Assembly: GCA_045631485.1 (NCBI GenBank)
Contig: JAZQUU010000024.1
Span: forward strand, 1 to 52,836
DNA: 52,836 bases
Direction of reading: 5' to 3'
Source of the DNA: SIG452 sp045631485
Lineage (GTDB): Bacteria; Bacillota; Clostridia; UMGS1840
A program made the position numbers and the translations under genes. Positions 35,270 to 43,887 of the stretch are shown piece after piece. How positions within the stretch are numbered: the first letter of the stretch is position 1; every line of letters begins with the position of its first letter. The notes beneath the pieces are model-generated. The model had not been told where the DNA came from. It saw nothing but the letters and a program-made list of their open reading frames with translations, and ran no database searches.

Positions 35270-38200
35270 ATGAAACAAAAAGTATTAGCACTTGTGCTGG
35301 CTTGTCTGATGCTTCTGTCTATGCCCGTATTTGCGGCAAGTTATTCCGACGTTCCGGAAACTCACGACAGATACGAAGCAATCAATATGCTCTCCAGCAT
35401 GGACATCATCACCGGCTTCCCGGACGGAACCTTCAAGCCCGACGAAGCAGTAACCAGAGCGCAGATGGCAGCTCTTATCACCAGAATGTTTAATCTGGGA
35501 AGCTCCCCGGTAACTACCGAACCCTTCTCGGATGTTACCACTTCTTATTGGGCAGCTTCTGATATTGTTTCTGCAAAAAACAGAGGCATTATCAACGGTT
35601 TCCCCGATGGCACCTTCCAGCCTGAAGCGGAAGTTACCTACGAACAGGCAGTGAAAATGATTGTTTGTGCATTAAACTACGGCACAGCTGCTGAAAAAGC
35701 AGGCGGATATCCCAACGGATACATTCAGCAGGCTTCTAAACTCGGCATCTTAAAAACTGCAGCCTACACTCAGGATAAGCCCTCTCCCAGAGGCATTATT
35801 GCTCAGCTTTTATACAACTCTTTAAGCGTTGATATGCTGGTTCCTCAGATTAATGCAGACGGTACCGTGGATTATGTAAAATCCGAAAGCGGTGACAACA
35901 CCGTTAGTCAGCAGTTCTTAAAAAGCGAAACCTTAAAAGGTGTTACCGTGGTTCGCACTCCCAGAGTGAACTTAGAACCCGGTGTTCCTGCAATCGCAAG
36001 TGTAAACGACAATGCGATGTTTGTAAAAAAAGCAGACAACAGCTATGTAAAAGTTATCGTTTCCAATACTTCTGCATTTGATTATATCGGTCAGCAGGTA
36101 GATGTTACCTACAAAGTGGATGCAGAAGACGCCGAAATCAAAACTTTATCCAACATCACCCGTAGCTCAGGTGTTCGCGTTTATGAAAACATCAAATTAT
36201 CCGATGTGATTTCTATAACCGCAGGCTCCATTGAGTACTACACCGATAAAGCAAACAGCAGAGAAAACAGATTAAACTTCAATGGTACTCCCGTTGTAAT
36301 TTACAACGAAAGACTGCACACCTCCGGTATTGCTGCCATTGATGCGGATTTAAACGGCTCTGATAAAGTGGATGGTGTAATCACTCTGTATATCAGCGGT
36401 AACACCACTTTAGTAAAAGCAAAATCCTACAAAACTTATGTTGTAGAAAGCACCGATTCCAAAAACGAAGTGATCAAAGTAAAAGGTGCGGTAATCGGAG
36501 GAATTGCTCAGAGCAATGAAGATATTTCCGTTCCTTACAAAGATACTTATGTAAACGAAACTGTTATCAAAAAAGGTAACTTTGATTATTCCACCGGTAA
36601 GGCAGCTGCAAACGCAAGCACCTCATCTTCTTACAGCGGTATTTCCAAAGGCAACATTATTGCAGTTGCATCCAATACTCAGGATCCTTCCAACAATTAT
36701 TACGAAGTATTGGTTTCCACCACTTCCGTAAGCGGAGCAATCTCTGAATATTATACCGATGATGCATCCGGCCGTCCCTTCATTAAAGTTGCAAACGGCA
36801 GTGCATACTTGTTATCCGAAGAATTAGACAAATACGAAATGACCGCTCTGGTTCAGCCCGAAGTGAATGCAAAATTCCATATTGACCCCTTCGGCGAAGT
36901 TGGTTATGTATCCAACATCAAAGCAGAAGCAATCAGTGTTGGTATTCCCGTAAGTGTTACCACCGGCGGTACCGGCTTTGACAAAATCACTCAAGTGGAT
37001 ATCTACAATGTAGATACCAACAAAGTGGAAACCTTACGTTTCCGTGATGAAGTTGCAGGTGACCCCCGTGTTGCTGTATTAAAAGACGGCTCCGGACAGT
37101 TAATTACCGATTCTTTATTTAAATACACCCTGAAAAACGGTCAGATTGAAGAACTTGAATTGATTGTTGCAGGCAGCGAAGATTATGATTATGTTGCAGC
37201 AAAAACTACTGTAACCGAAGTGCCTGATGTAAAGAAAACTTCTTCCACCAAAATTACCTTTGATGGTAGCAAAGAAATTACCTACAACTCCACTTCTACC
37301 AAAATCATTTTAATCGGTTCTCATTATGACACCCAGACTGTTACTCCCAAAACCACTACCATGACCACCAATACTGAATACACCGGTAAGGTTTATCAGT
37401 TGAATCTGAAAAAATCCGGCACCAGCTACAATATGCAGTATGTTATCATCCGTCCCTTTGAAGGCCTGGTAAAAGAATCTCCCACTTATATTGTAGAATC
37501 TGTTGGTAACACTGTAATGGGTGAAGATGGAAACATCGTTACTATTAAAGTATACCCCTTCAACGGAACCGCTACCGCTGGTATTTCTTCCGGCACTCAG
37601 GAACTGGTGTTAACGGAAACTGTGAAAAATGCATTACAGTTGAAAAAAGGTGACGTATTTACTTACTACACCGTTCCCACCGCTTCCGATGCAGATATTG
37701 ACACTTTAAGAAATATCTTCATCCTGGCTCGTGCAGAAGAATTGGCAAGAGGCACTTCTTATCCCACTGTTGGTTCTCTTGAATTAACCGATAACGTTGC
37801 TAACTCCGGAGGTGTAAACGGATACGGCAACTACCGTTTCCTTGGTCTGCAGAATAACTCCAGCGTTCTGGTAGGACCCAATACCTCCAGTGTGTATAAC
37901 TACTATATGGGTACTCCCTTAGCGTACATCACCGATGAAAACGGCACCGAACGCAACTTAAGAATTGCCAAAGACAGTGCAACTAATATGCCTGTTCTGC
38001 CCGGAGATTCTATCATTTCTGCTTTAGAAGCAGATCTGGATAATGCTGATAATTTCTTTGACTATGACCTGAGCAAACTGGCTAACATCTTTGTTTATGA
38101 AGCAGATGCATCCGATGCAGAAAAATTGGTTCAGGTAAAAGGTAAGGAAGAAATCAGAAGCTATCTGGAAGGTCTGCAAACCATTGAAAACAATATTTCC

Positions 38201-38302
38201 AACGCTACCAAAAAACATGATACTCTGTTCGTAAGAGCATATCATCATGAAACCAGCGGTAATACCTTCTATAACCTTTATATCATTAAAGACGCAAGAT
38301 AA
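35270..38302 (+). CDS. SLH-domain surface protein
   Basis: The 1010-aa protein starts with a signal peptide ending near PVFAAS. Three S-layer homology motifs follow within about residues 25-190, with MDIITGFPDGTFKPDEAVTRAQ and RGIINGFPDGTFQPEAEVTYEQ as clear copies; SLH domains bind pyruvylated wall polymer. The remaining 800 residues are beta-rich and Thr/Ser-rich with no recognisable catalytic motif. AAAGGAGG precedes the ATG. The clean codon use and large size fit an abundant S-layer-like protein. Confidence 0.9.
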   Translation: MKQKVLALVLACLMLLSMPVFAASYSDVPETHDRYEAINMLSSMDIITGFPDGTFKPDEAVTRAQMAALITRMFNLGSSPVTTEPFSDVTTSYWAASDIVSAKNRGIINGFPDGTFQPEAEVTYEQAVKMIVCALNYGTAAEKAGGYPNGYIQQASKLGILKTAAYTQDKPSPRGIIAQLLYNSLSVDMLVPQINADGTVDYVKSESGDNTVSQQFLKSETLKGVTVVRTPRVNLEPGVPAIASVNDNAMFVKKADNSYVKVIVSNTSAFDYIGQQVDVTYKVDAEDAEIKTLSNITRSSGVRVYENIKLSDVISITAGSIEYYTDKANSRENRLNFNGTPVVIYNERLHTSGIAAIDADLNGSDKVDGVITLYISGNTTLVKAKSYKTYVVESTDSKNEVIKVKGAVIGGIAQSNEDISVPYKDTYVNETVIKKGNFDYSTGKAAANASTSSSYSGISKGNIIAVASNTQDPSNNYYEVLVSTTSVSGAISEYYTDDASGRPFIKVANGSAYLLSEELDKYEMTALVQPEVNAKFHIDPFGEVGYVSNIKAEAISVGIPVSVTTGGTGFDKITQVDIYNVDTNKVETLRFRDEVAGDPRVAVLKDGSGQLITDSLFKYTLKNGQIEELELIVAGSEDYDYVAAKTTVTEVPDVKKTSSTKITFDGSKEITYNSTSTKIILIGSHYDTQTVTPKTTTMTTNTEYTGKVYQLNLKKSGTSYNMQYVIIRPFEGLVKESPTYIVESVGNTVMGEDGNIVTIKVYPFNGTATAGISSGTQELVLTETVKNALQLKKGDVFTYYTVPTASDADIDTLRNIFILARAEELARGTSYPTVGSLELTDNVANSGGVNGYGNYRFLGLQNNSSVLVGPNTSSVYNYYMGTPLAYITDENGTERNLRIAKDSATNMPVLPGDSIISALEADLDNADNFFDYDLSKLANIFVYEADASDAEKLVQVKGKEEIRSYLEGLQTIENNISNATKKHDTLFVRAYHHETSGNTFYNLYIIKDAR

Positions 38303-38314
38303 TCTTTATCCTGC

Positions 38315-38354
38315 AAAAAAAGTCCGTAATGCCTGGCATTACGGACTTTTTTAG
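38315..38354. terminator. Bidirectional terminator
   Basis: AAAAAGTCCGTAATGCC pairs exactly with GGCATTACGGACTTTTT (17 bp), leaving a 1-nt centre, so the real loop opens a few pairs. It lies between the convergent SLH and VanW genes. Confidence 0.92.
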
Positions 38355-38959
38355 TTTAGCATAATCAGCTCGGCATACACCTTGGTTTCATCCTTTGAAA
38401 TTCGGATTGTGACAGGCTTGTCCCGATTGTTTTGGAATTTAAAATCATACCCCTCGTACGAAACGGTGGCGTCGTTGTCGGAGTCGGCATAAGGCACCTC
38501 GTGGGAATGAGAGTGTCGCTCCGTGATTTCAAAATTCCCGTTTTTTGCTGCCATATATAAGGTGGATGAAATCTGGCACACGCCACCGCCAACGGTTTGT
38601 TCCTTTTCTCCGTGTTCATCATAACCGATAGCTTCTCGGTATCCTTTTTCTTCGGTTCTTGGACCTACTGTTTGGTTAAAGGAAAACTCTTCACCGGGAT
38701 TTAACACTTTTCCGTTAATTGCATTAATGGCAAGTTGCAGATTGGTGTTTCGGGCGTCAACATTGTCAAAAATCCTTGTGGAGGCTTGTCCCACCGTTTC
38801 GTTGGCAGGAGCGGGAGCTTTTGCAGCGGTAGGAAGGGGAGTAGGGGATGGAGGTGGTGGATTCTGCGTTTCAGACTGCGGATTACAACCGACTAAAATG
38901 AGGATTAACCCTAAAAGGAGCCATCCCTTGGAATACTTTAAGATACTTTTTCGTTTCAA
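38351..38959 (-). CDS. VanW-family lipoprotein
   Basis: The 202-aa protein has a lipobox (LILVGC), a Pro-rich spacer (PPPPSPTPLPT) and a VanW domain with GKVLNPGEEFSFN, VGPRTEEKGYREA and GGGVCQISSTLYMAA. VanW is an accessory protein of some vancomycin clusters, but this stand-alone type is common in Clostridia and does not imply resistance; its role is unknown. The start codon is TTG at 38959, with AAAGGAG 7 nt upstream. Confidence 0.87.
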   Translation of the reverse strand: MKRKSILKYSKGWLLLGLILILVGCNPQSETQNPPPPSPTPLPTAAKAPAPANETVGQASTRIFDNVDARNTNLQLAINAINGKVLNPGEEFSFNQTVGPRTEEKGYREAIGYDEHGEKEQTVGGGVCQISSTLYMAAKNGNFEITERHSHSHEVPYADSDNDATVSYEGYDFKFQNNRDKPVTIRISKDETKVYAELIMLN

Positions 38960-38990
38960 GAGCAGGCTCCTTTCTTACTTTTTTATTGGT

Positions 38991-39257
38991 TTAACTGTTT
39001 TTATCGGTAATCATAAACTTGATGGCAGTTCGTTCTTCACCCGCCACTTCAATTTCCGAAAATGCAGGGATGCACACAATGTCAAAACCACCGGGCGCCA
39101 AAAAGCCTCTGGCAATGGCAACTGCCTTCACCGCCTGATTCACCGCCGCCGCACCGATTGCCTGAAGCTCTGCGGAGCCTCGTTCTCTCACAATGCCCGA
39201 TAATGCTCCCGCCACAGAACCGGGATTGGAATTTTTGGATACCTTTAAGATTAGCAT
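38991..39257 (-). CDS. spoVS: Stage V sporulation protein S
   Basis: The 88-aa protein matches SpoVS almost throughout: LKVSKNSNPGSVAGALSGI, QAIGAAAVNQAVKAVAIARGF and IPAFSEIEVAGEERTAIK. In Bacillus it affects septation and spore coat assembly, with a nucleic-acid-binding Alba-like fold. GGAGG lies before the ATG. With PdaA it indicates a spore-forming lineage. Confidence 0.94.
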   Translation of the reverse strand: MLILKVSKNSNPGSVAGALSGIVRERGSAELQAIGAAAVNQAVKAVAIARGFLAPGGFDIVCIPAFSEIEVAGEERTAIKFMITDKNS

Positions 39258-39457
39258 ATTGATTCCTCCAGATGAAATAGATAAGTAAATGATAGGGATG
39301 TTTGCTTTTTCATATTTTTTAATATAGTTTATTATATGAATCCATTTTGCAAAACATACAAACTTTCTTAAATTTCTGTGAGAAATTCTAAAATTGCAAT
39401 CCGAAAGTCAAAAAAATTGGATAAAATGAAAAAATTTAAAAAAATTTGGAAAAATAG

Positions 39458-39486
39458 TGGACAAACAGACTAAAATTATGTATAAT
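39458..39486 (+). promoter_or_regulatory. Promoter of the scaffold / GGGtGRT operon
   Basis: TGGACA (39458-39463), 17 bp and TATAAT (39481-39486) lie 50 bases before the start at 39536. The rest of the AT-rich gap from 39258 shows no gene. Confidence 0.75.
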
Positions 39487-39535
39487 ATATTTCGGTAAAA
39501 AATATTTACACATATATTTATGGAGGTTCAAAGTA

Positions 39536-40231
39536 ATGAGCAAGTTTACACATGAAGTTGAACAAATGACTTGTGTAGCCAAAGGCCCCAACCACGGTCC
39601 GGCACCGATTCCGGAAGAAGGAAAATGGGTCCAGGCAAAAGAAGTAAAAGACATTTCCGGCTTAACTCACGGTATCGGCTGGTGTGCTCCTCAGCAGGGC
39701 GCATGTAAGCTGACCTTAAACGTAAAAGACGGTATCATCGAAGAAGCGTTGGTTGAAACCATCGGTTGCAGCGGTATGACTCACTCCGCAGCTATGGCAG
39801 CAGAAATCTTAACCGGCAAAACCTTACTGGAAGCAGTAAATACTGACTTGGTTTGTGATGCTATCAACACCGCTATGAGAGAACTGTTCCTGCAGATTAT
39901 CTACGGTAGAACTCAGACTGCATTCTCCGAAGGTGGTTTACCCATCGGTGCAGGCTTAGAAGACTTAGGTAAAGGCTTAAGAAGCCAGGTTGGTACCATG
40001 TACTCCTCTTCTGCAAAAGGCCCCAGATACCTGGAAATGGCAGAAGGTTATGTTACCAAAATTGCTTTGGATGATGAAAAACACATCATCGGTTACGAAT
40101 TCATCAGCTTCGGCAGAATGATGGATATGATTAAAGCAGGCACCAATCCTGAAGAAGCAATGAAGAAAGCAACCGGTACCTACGGAAGATTCGCTGATGC
40201 AGCGTCTTACGTAGATCCCAGAAAAGAATAA
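39536..40231 (+). CDS. NifU-like iron-sulfur cluster assembly scaffold protein
   Basis: The 231-aa protein resembles the IscU/NifU N-terminal fold, with cysteines in GWCAPQQGACKL and ETIGCSGMTHSA that could bind a cluster. It lacks the classical IscU context (no cysteine desulfurase nearby). It forms a two-gene operon with a GGGtGRT protein, a pairing I recognise from Clostridia annotation; its target is unknown. Codon use is strongly biased, which suggests high expression. Confidence 0.85.
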   Translation: MSKFTHEVEQMTCVAKGPNHGPAPIPEEGKWVQAKEVKDISGLTHGIGWCAPQQGACKLTLNVKDGIIEEALVETIGCSGMTHSAAMAAEILTGKTLLEAVNTDLVCDAINTAMRELFLQIIYGRTQTAFSEGGLPIGAGLEDLGKGLRSQVGTMYSSSAKGPRYLEMAEGYVTKIALDDEKHIIGYEFISFGRMMDMIKAGTNPEEAMKKATGTYGRFADAASYVDPRKE

Positions 40232-40245
40232 GGAGGGAAACGATT

Positions 40246-41244
40246 ATGCCATTATTTGAAGGTTACGAAAGAAGAATCGCCGGCATTACCAAATGCTTGG
40301 AAGAAAACGGAATCGCTTCCATCGAAGAAGCAAGAAAAATCTGTGAAGATAAAGGTATCGATGTTTACAACATCGTAAAAGGCATCCAGCCCATCTGTTT
40401 TGAAAACGCTTGCTGGGCATACATTTTAGGTGCCGCTTTAGCAATTAAACGTGGTGTTACCAACGCTGCTGATGCTGCAGAAGTAATCGGCGAAGGCTTA
40501 CAGGCATTCTGTATCCCCGGTTCCGTTGCAGACGACAGAAAAGTTGGTATCGGTCATGGTAACTTAGCAGCAATGCTGCTTCGTGAAGATACCAAATGTT
40601 TCGCATTCTTAGCAGGTCACGAATCCTTCGCAGCTGCTGAAGGTGCAATCGGTATTGCAAAATCTGCAAACAAAGTTAGAAAAGAACCCTTAAAAGTTAT
40701 CTTAAACGGTTTAGGTAAAGACGCTGCTGAAATCATTTCCAGAATCAACGGCTTCACCTATGTAAGAACCCAGTTTGACTACTACACCGGCGAATTAAAA
40801 GTTGTTTCCGAAAAAGCATACTCCGACGGTGAAAGAGCAAAAGTTAAATGCTATGGTTGTGATGACGTTCGTGAAGGCGTTGCAATCATGCACAAAGAAA
40901 ACGTTGGTGTCTCCATCACCGGTAACTCCACCAACCCCACCAGATTCCAGCATCCTGTTGCAGGTACCTACAAAAAAGAATGTATCCAGCAGGGTAAAAA
41001 ATACTTCTCCGTTGCATCCGGCGGCGGTACCGGAAGAACTCTGCATCCCGATAATATGGCTGCAGGCCCCGCTTCTTACGGCTTAACCGATACTATGGGA
41101 AGAATGCACTCTGATGCTCAGTTCGCAGGTTCTTCCTCCGTTCCGGCTCACGTTGAAATGATGGGCTTAATCGGCGCAGGTAACAACCCCATGGTTGGTA
41201 TGTCTGTTGCAGTTGCAGTAGCAATCGAAGAAGCAAGCAAATAA
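40246..41244 (+). CDS. GGGtGRT protein (host gene of the integrative element)
   Basis: The 332-aa protein carries the family motif GGGTGRT near residues 261-267, together with a Cys-containing stretch (KCYGCDDV) and a Gly-rich C-terminus ending IEEASK. The biochemical function is not known; pairing with a NifU-like scaffold suggests Fe-S chemistry. The last 93 bases are duplicated at 50299-50391, and an integrase gene begins just downstream, so the current 3' end was most likely supplied by the element. The reading frame remains intact. Confidence 0.9.
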   Translation: MPLFEGYERRIAGITKCLEENGIASIEEARKICEDKGIDVYNIVKGIQPICFENACWAYILGAALAIKRGVTNAADAAEVIGEGLQAFCIPGSVADDRKVGIGHGNLAAMLLREDTKCFAFLAGHESFAAAEGAIGIAKSANKVRKEPLKVILNGLGKDAAEIISRINGFTYVRTQFDYYTGELKVVSEKAYSDGERAKVKCYGCDDVREGVAIMHKENVGVSITGNSTNPTRFQHPVAGTYKKECIQQGKKYFSVASGGGTGRTLHPDNMAAGPASYGLTDTMGRMHSDAQFAGSSSVPAHVEMMGLIGAGNNPMVGMSVAVAVAIEEASK

Positions 41245-41245
41245 T
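41152..41245 (+). repeat. Left attachment repeat (attL) of the integrative element
   Basis: This 94-bp segment covers the last codons and stop of the GGGtGRT gene. It matches 50299-50392 with only three differences, at 41172, 41220 and 41235, all third-codon-position changes that are synonymous. The strand exchange must have occurred somewhere inside it. Confidence 0.9.
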
Positions 41246-41309
41246 CAGGAATTTCAACGGTTTCCAGACCTTATGAAAAATTCCTAATTTAATAATGTAG
41301 AATTTTTTA

Positions 41310-41360
41310 GTTAGACACATCATTTTGAGGTTTTTACCTATGATGTGTCTAACTTTTTTT
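41310..41360 (+). terminator. Palindromic terminator-like element at the left element end
   Basis: GTTAGACACATCAT and ATGATGTGTCTAAC form 14-bp arms, an inner AGGT/ACCT pair extends the stem, and a run of seven T follows. It can terminate the GGGtGRT transcript and sits in front of the integrase, so it may also act as an operator. Related sequences lie at 50187-50203 and 52499-52533. Confidence 0.75.
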
Positions 41361-41381
41361 ATGTTAAAAAGGGGATTTTTT

Positions 41382-42323
41382 ATGAAGAAAATGAAAATGT
41401 CTGAAACTGGAACACTTACGTTTGAACAAGGTTGTAAAATGTATCTGGATAATTGCCGTCAGCGCAATTTGCGAGAGGGGACTATTAACCATTACAAACA
41501 GAGTTACACTCAATTTTATAAGTATTTTAATCCCAAAATGCCAATTACGGATATGACACAAGAAGTTTATAAACAATTCGTTATCTATTTAAGAGGGATT
41601 CTTCATAATGATGTGAGCATCAATGCATATCTACGAGATTTGATTACTACATTGCATTTTTTGATGAATGAGGGATATTTAGACCATTATAAAATGCAGG
41701 CAATCAAAGTTGACAAATCCAATGTTGAAACATATACAGATGATGAGTTAAAGTTGCTATTGGAGAAACCAAATATCAAAAAATGTAGTTTTTCAGAGTA
41801 TCAAAGTTGGGTTATGACAAACTTTCTCTTTTGTACCGGAGTTCGACAAAGGAGTTTGATTTTTATTCAAGTTAAGGATGTTGATCTCGATAATAATATT
41901 GTGAGCATTAACACAACGAAAAACAGAAAGCCGCTTTTGGTTCCGATAAATCAAACAATGGCAAACATACTAACTGAGTACTTGAAACATAGGCAACACC
42001 GAAGCACAGACGATTATTTGTTTTGCAATGTGTTTGGGTGCCAGTTGGTGAAAAGCACTTGTTATCATCGTTTATACGAATATAATAAAAGGCGTGGAGT
42101 TGAAACGACCGGAATCCACCGATACAGACATACATTTGCCAAACAATGGATTTTAAGTGGTGGAAATGTTGTCACACTTTCAAGACTATTGGGACATTCC
42201 AGTCTTGAAATCACACAGAACTATATCAATTTACTTGTGAGTGATGTTGCAGAACAAGTCAACGAGATAAATTTACTCGATAAATTTGCAGGGAAACAAC
42301 GTATACAAATGAAAAGAAGATAA
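41382..42323 (+). CDS. int: Tyrosine recombinase / integrase
   Basis: The 313-aa integrase has an N-terminal SAM-like core-binding domain (about 10-100) and a catalytic domain with R155 (TGVRQRS), K180 (TTKNRK), H246-x-x-R249 (HRYRH), H272 (LGHSS) and nucleophile Y281. All catalytic residues are present, so it should be active. ATG 41382 is chosen because GGGG precedes it; the open frame upstream runs through the palindrome. It lies 137 bases from the end of the GGGtGRT gene, as expected for an integrase next to its attachment site. Confidence 0.93.
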   Translation: MKKMKMSETGTLTFEQGCKMYLDNCRQRNLREGTINHYKQSYTQFYKYFNPKMPITDMTQEVYKQFVIYLRGILHNDVSINAYLRDLITTLHFLMNEGYLDHYKMQAIKVDKSNVETYTDDELKLLLEKPNIKKCSFSEYQSWVMTNFLFCTGVRQRSLIFIQVKDVDLDNNIVSINTTKNRKPLLVPINQTMANILTEYLKHRQHRSTDDYLFCNVFGCQLVKSTCYHRLYEYNKRRGVETTGIHRYRHTFAKQWILSGGNVVTLSRLLGHSSLEITQNYINLLVSDVAEQVNEINLLDKFAGKQRIQMKRR

Positions 42324-42332
42324 AATTATTTC

Positions 42333-42369
42333 AGAGGATGAAACCAACAAAGTTTTATCCTCTTTTTTT
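42333..42369 (+). terminator. Terminator of int
   Basis: AGAGGATGAAAC pairs with GTTTTATCCTCT (12 bp, one G-T) across a 7-nt loop and is followed by seven T. Confidence 0.85.
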
Positions 42370-42555
42370 GTGTTCATACATCTTTGTATCGTGTTTCATT
42401 CCAGTTGGAACAACTAATATACGTTAATAGTACATGTATTTAACGTCTTTTTTGCAGGTTTGGTGCAGTCATTGCCGTTAGCCATTATGAAAAGTAAAAA
42501 TATTTTAAAAAAGTTTGCAAATTACCATTATAACGACCGGTTTTATTTGTTGACG

Positions 42556-42564
42556 TGCTATAAT
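42556..42564 (+). promoter_or_regulatory. Extended -10 promoter of the unknown-gene cluster
   Basis: TGC followed by TATAAT forms an extended -10 about 73 bases before the gene at 42637. No good -35 is seen at normal spacing. Confidence 0.5.
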
Positions 42565-42636
42565 TAAGTTACAGAAAGGGCAAGGAAAATAAAAACTTAA
42601 CTCTTTCAAAAATAACAAAAGAAAGGAGAGATTGAA

Positions 42637-42861
42637 ATGAACTTATCCGATTATCAGAAACTTTATGATTCAATACTTGAAATGTCGTTTGATATCGAGG
42701 GAATACCGATTTTTACCAACACGACAAAAGAAGATATTGAAAAATGTCAATGGATAGCCGCTATGCTTGAAGTTTTTAACGATGTTCCGAAACGTATCAT
42801 GAATTGTATGTTCAAACATCAAAAAATTGAATTCGATTATATTGAATTCATTGGCGAATAA
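42637..42861 (+). CDS. Unknown 74-aa acidic element protein
   Basis: I do not recognise this protein. It has a helical composition with segments such as DYQKLYDSILEMSFD and KCQWIAAMLEVFNDVPKRIMN, and no membrane helix or signal peptide. AAAGGAGAG before the ATG gives strong support for translation. It is first in a plus-strand series of element genes and starts about 70 bases after an extended -10 promoter. Confidence 0.7.
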   Translation: MNLSDYQKLYDSILEMSFDIEGIPIFTNTTKEDIEKCQWIAAMLEVFNDVPKRIMNCMFKHQKIEFDYIEFIGE

Positions 42862-42914
42862 AAATTTAAAACACAAAAAATTAAGAAAAATTAAATTTTA
42901 AGGAGAAAACAATT

Positions 42915-43355
42915 ATGAAAAAAATGTTTAACTACGATTTTGAAAACAAAACTATCATTGGTTCTAATTCTGCAATTAAGAGAGCAAACAAAGGCGTCGG
43001 AAGAGAATACGTAGAACTTTGTAAAATGATCAAAGATCATCCTGATTTTGACATTGTTCCCAAGGATATTGATCGGAAGAAAAATAAGAAAAAGTATAGT
43101 GGTTTAACATTCGAAAGAATGGAAGATTACATTATGACTCAACCGGACAGCGAAAACAAATTGAAGTTGTTTAAAAAGATTAAAGATGTTGCAGAAGCAA
43201 AAGGTGCCAAATATCCGCTTACAAAAAAATGGTTTTTAAAGACTTATCCTGAATACAAAGAAAATGAGTCTGTTGTTATGTCAGAAGCTACGGCACAAGA
43301 ACATGCAGAAGCAGAGATCGAAGCATTGATTGACGAAGATGAACTGGTTGCATAA
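42915..43355 (+). CDS. Unknown element protein, paralogue 1 of a tandem pair
   Basis: The 146-aa Lys-rich protein has no recognised domain. Residues 59-116 align without gaps to residues 58-115 of the next gene product, with about 21 identities in 58: the conserved frame is KxYxGLTxxxMExYI, then VA, WFxK and PxY. AAGGAG precedes the ATG. A basic N-terminal half and an acidic C-terminal tail (EAEIEALIDEDE) suggest nucleic-acid contact plus a separate acidic segment; this is inference. Confidence 0.75.
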   Translation: MKKMFNYDFENKTIIGSNSAIKRANKGVGREYVELCKMIKDHPDFDIVPKDIDRKKNKKKYSGLTFERMEDYIMTQPDSENKLKLFKKIKDVAEAKGAKYPLTKKWFLKTYPEYKENESVVMSEATAQEHAEAEIEALIDEDELVA

Positions 43356-43374
43356 CGAAAGGAGAACCAAACAA

Positions 43375-43803
43375 ATGGCTAAATACAATATGAATATGAG
43401 AAGTAAAACCTTAACAATTTCGAAAACTTTCGAAAGAAATGCGATAAACAATCCGAATTCAGAGGAATTTCAAATTATGGAAAGATGCCGATTGTTATGT
43501 CCTGATTTGAGAGTGGCGTATTATTCCCGAAAAACATCCAACAGTAAACGGTATGGCGGACTGACCTACACGAAAATGGAAAACTATATCAAACTGTATG
43601 AGAATTCCAACGAACTTTTAAGAATGTTTTCATTGGTAAAAGAAGTTGCAAAGGTTCAGAGCTGCAAACTGGGATTTGTATATAGCTGGTTTGTAAAACA
43701 GTTTCCAGACTATGAGAAAATGCCAGAAATCAGAAACGGCAAACTCTACGCACACGTAATTACAATTCCAGAAGTAGAAGAAAACGAACTTCGTGCAGCA
43801 TAA
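43375..43803 (+). CDS. Unknown element protein, paralogue 2 of a tandem pair
   Basis: The 142-aa protein is homologous to the preceding one over the KRYGGLTYTKMENYI to FVKQFPDYEK segment. The start is ATG 43375, with AAAGGAG upstream; the open frame beginning at 43330 overlaps paralogue 1 and is not supported. The divergence between the copies shows an old duplication, so they probably have distinct, perhaps hetero-oligomeric, roles. Confidence 0.75.
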   Translation: MAKYNMNMRSKTLTISKTFERNAINNPNSEEFQIMERCRLLCPDLRVAYYSRKTSNSKRYGGLTYTKMENYIKLYENSNELLRMFSLVKEVAKVQSCKLGFVYSWFVKQFPDYEKMPEIRNGKLYAHVITIPEVEENELRAA

Positions 43804-43824
43804 ACCATCTATTAAGTTGTACAT

Positions 43825-43857
43825 TTAACAGTAATAATTATTATAAATTAGTGTTAA
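43825..43857. repeat. Palindromic repeat copy 1 (TTAACAGTAA...TGTTAA)
   Basis: A 33-bp imperfect palindrome begins TTAACAGTAA and ends TTAGTGTTAA. A close relative lies at 44548-44579. The pair brackets the gene at 43888, so it is a candidate binding site for that gene's product. Confidence 0.6.
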
Positions 43858-43887
43858 TATTTTGACTAAAACGAAAGGAATGAAAGC

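Larger units (their letters stand above)
42324..42636 (+). other. Intergenic region after int
   Basis: This 313-base gap holds a terminator (42333-42369), an imperfect 26-bp palindrome at 42421-42446 (ACGTTAA and TTAACGT arms) and an extended -10 promoter (TGCTATAAT ending at 42564). I see no gene in it. Confidence 0.6.

Noticed and set aside
38351..38959. VanW as evidence for vancomycin resistance
   Set aside because: There are no vanH/A/X, vanR or vanS genes nearby, and stand-alone VanW proteins are widespread in Clostridia.
41249..41288. AGGAATTT/AAATTCCT pair just after the GGGtGRT stop as a separate terminator
   Set aside because: The 8-bp AT-rich stem has a loop of over 20 nt and no T run directly after it; the palindrome at 41310 is a much better terminator.
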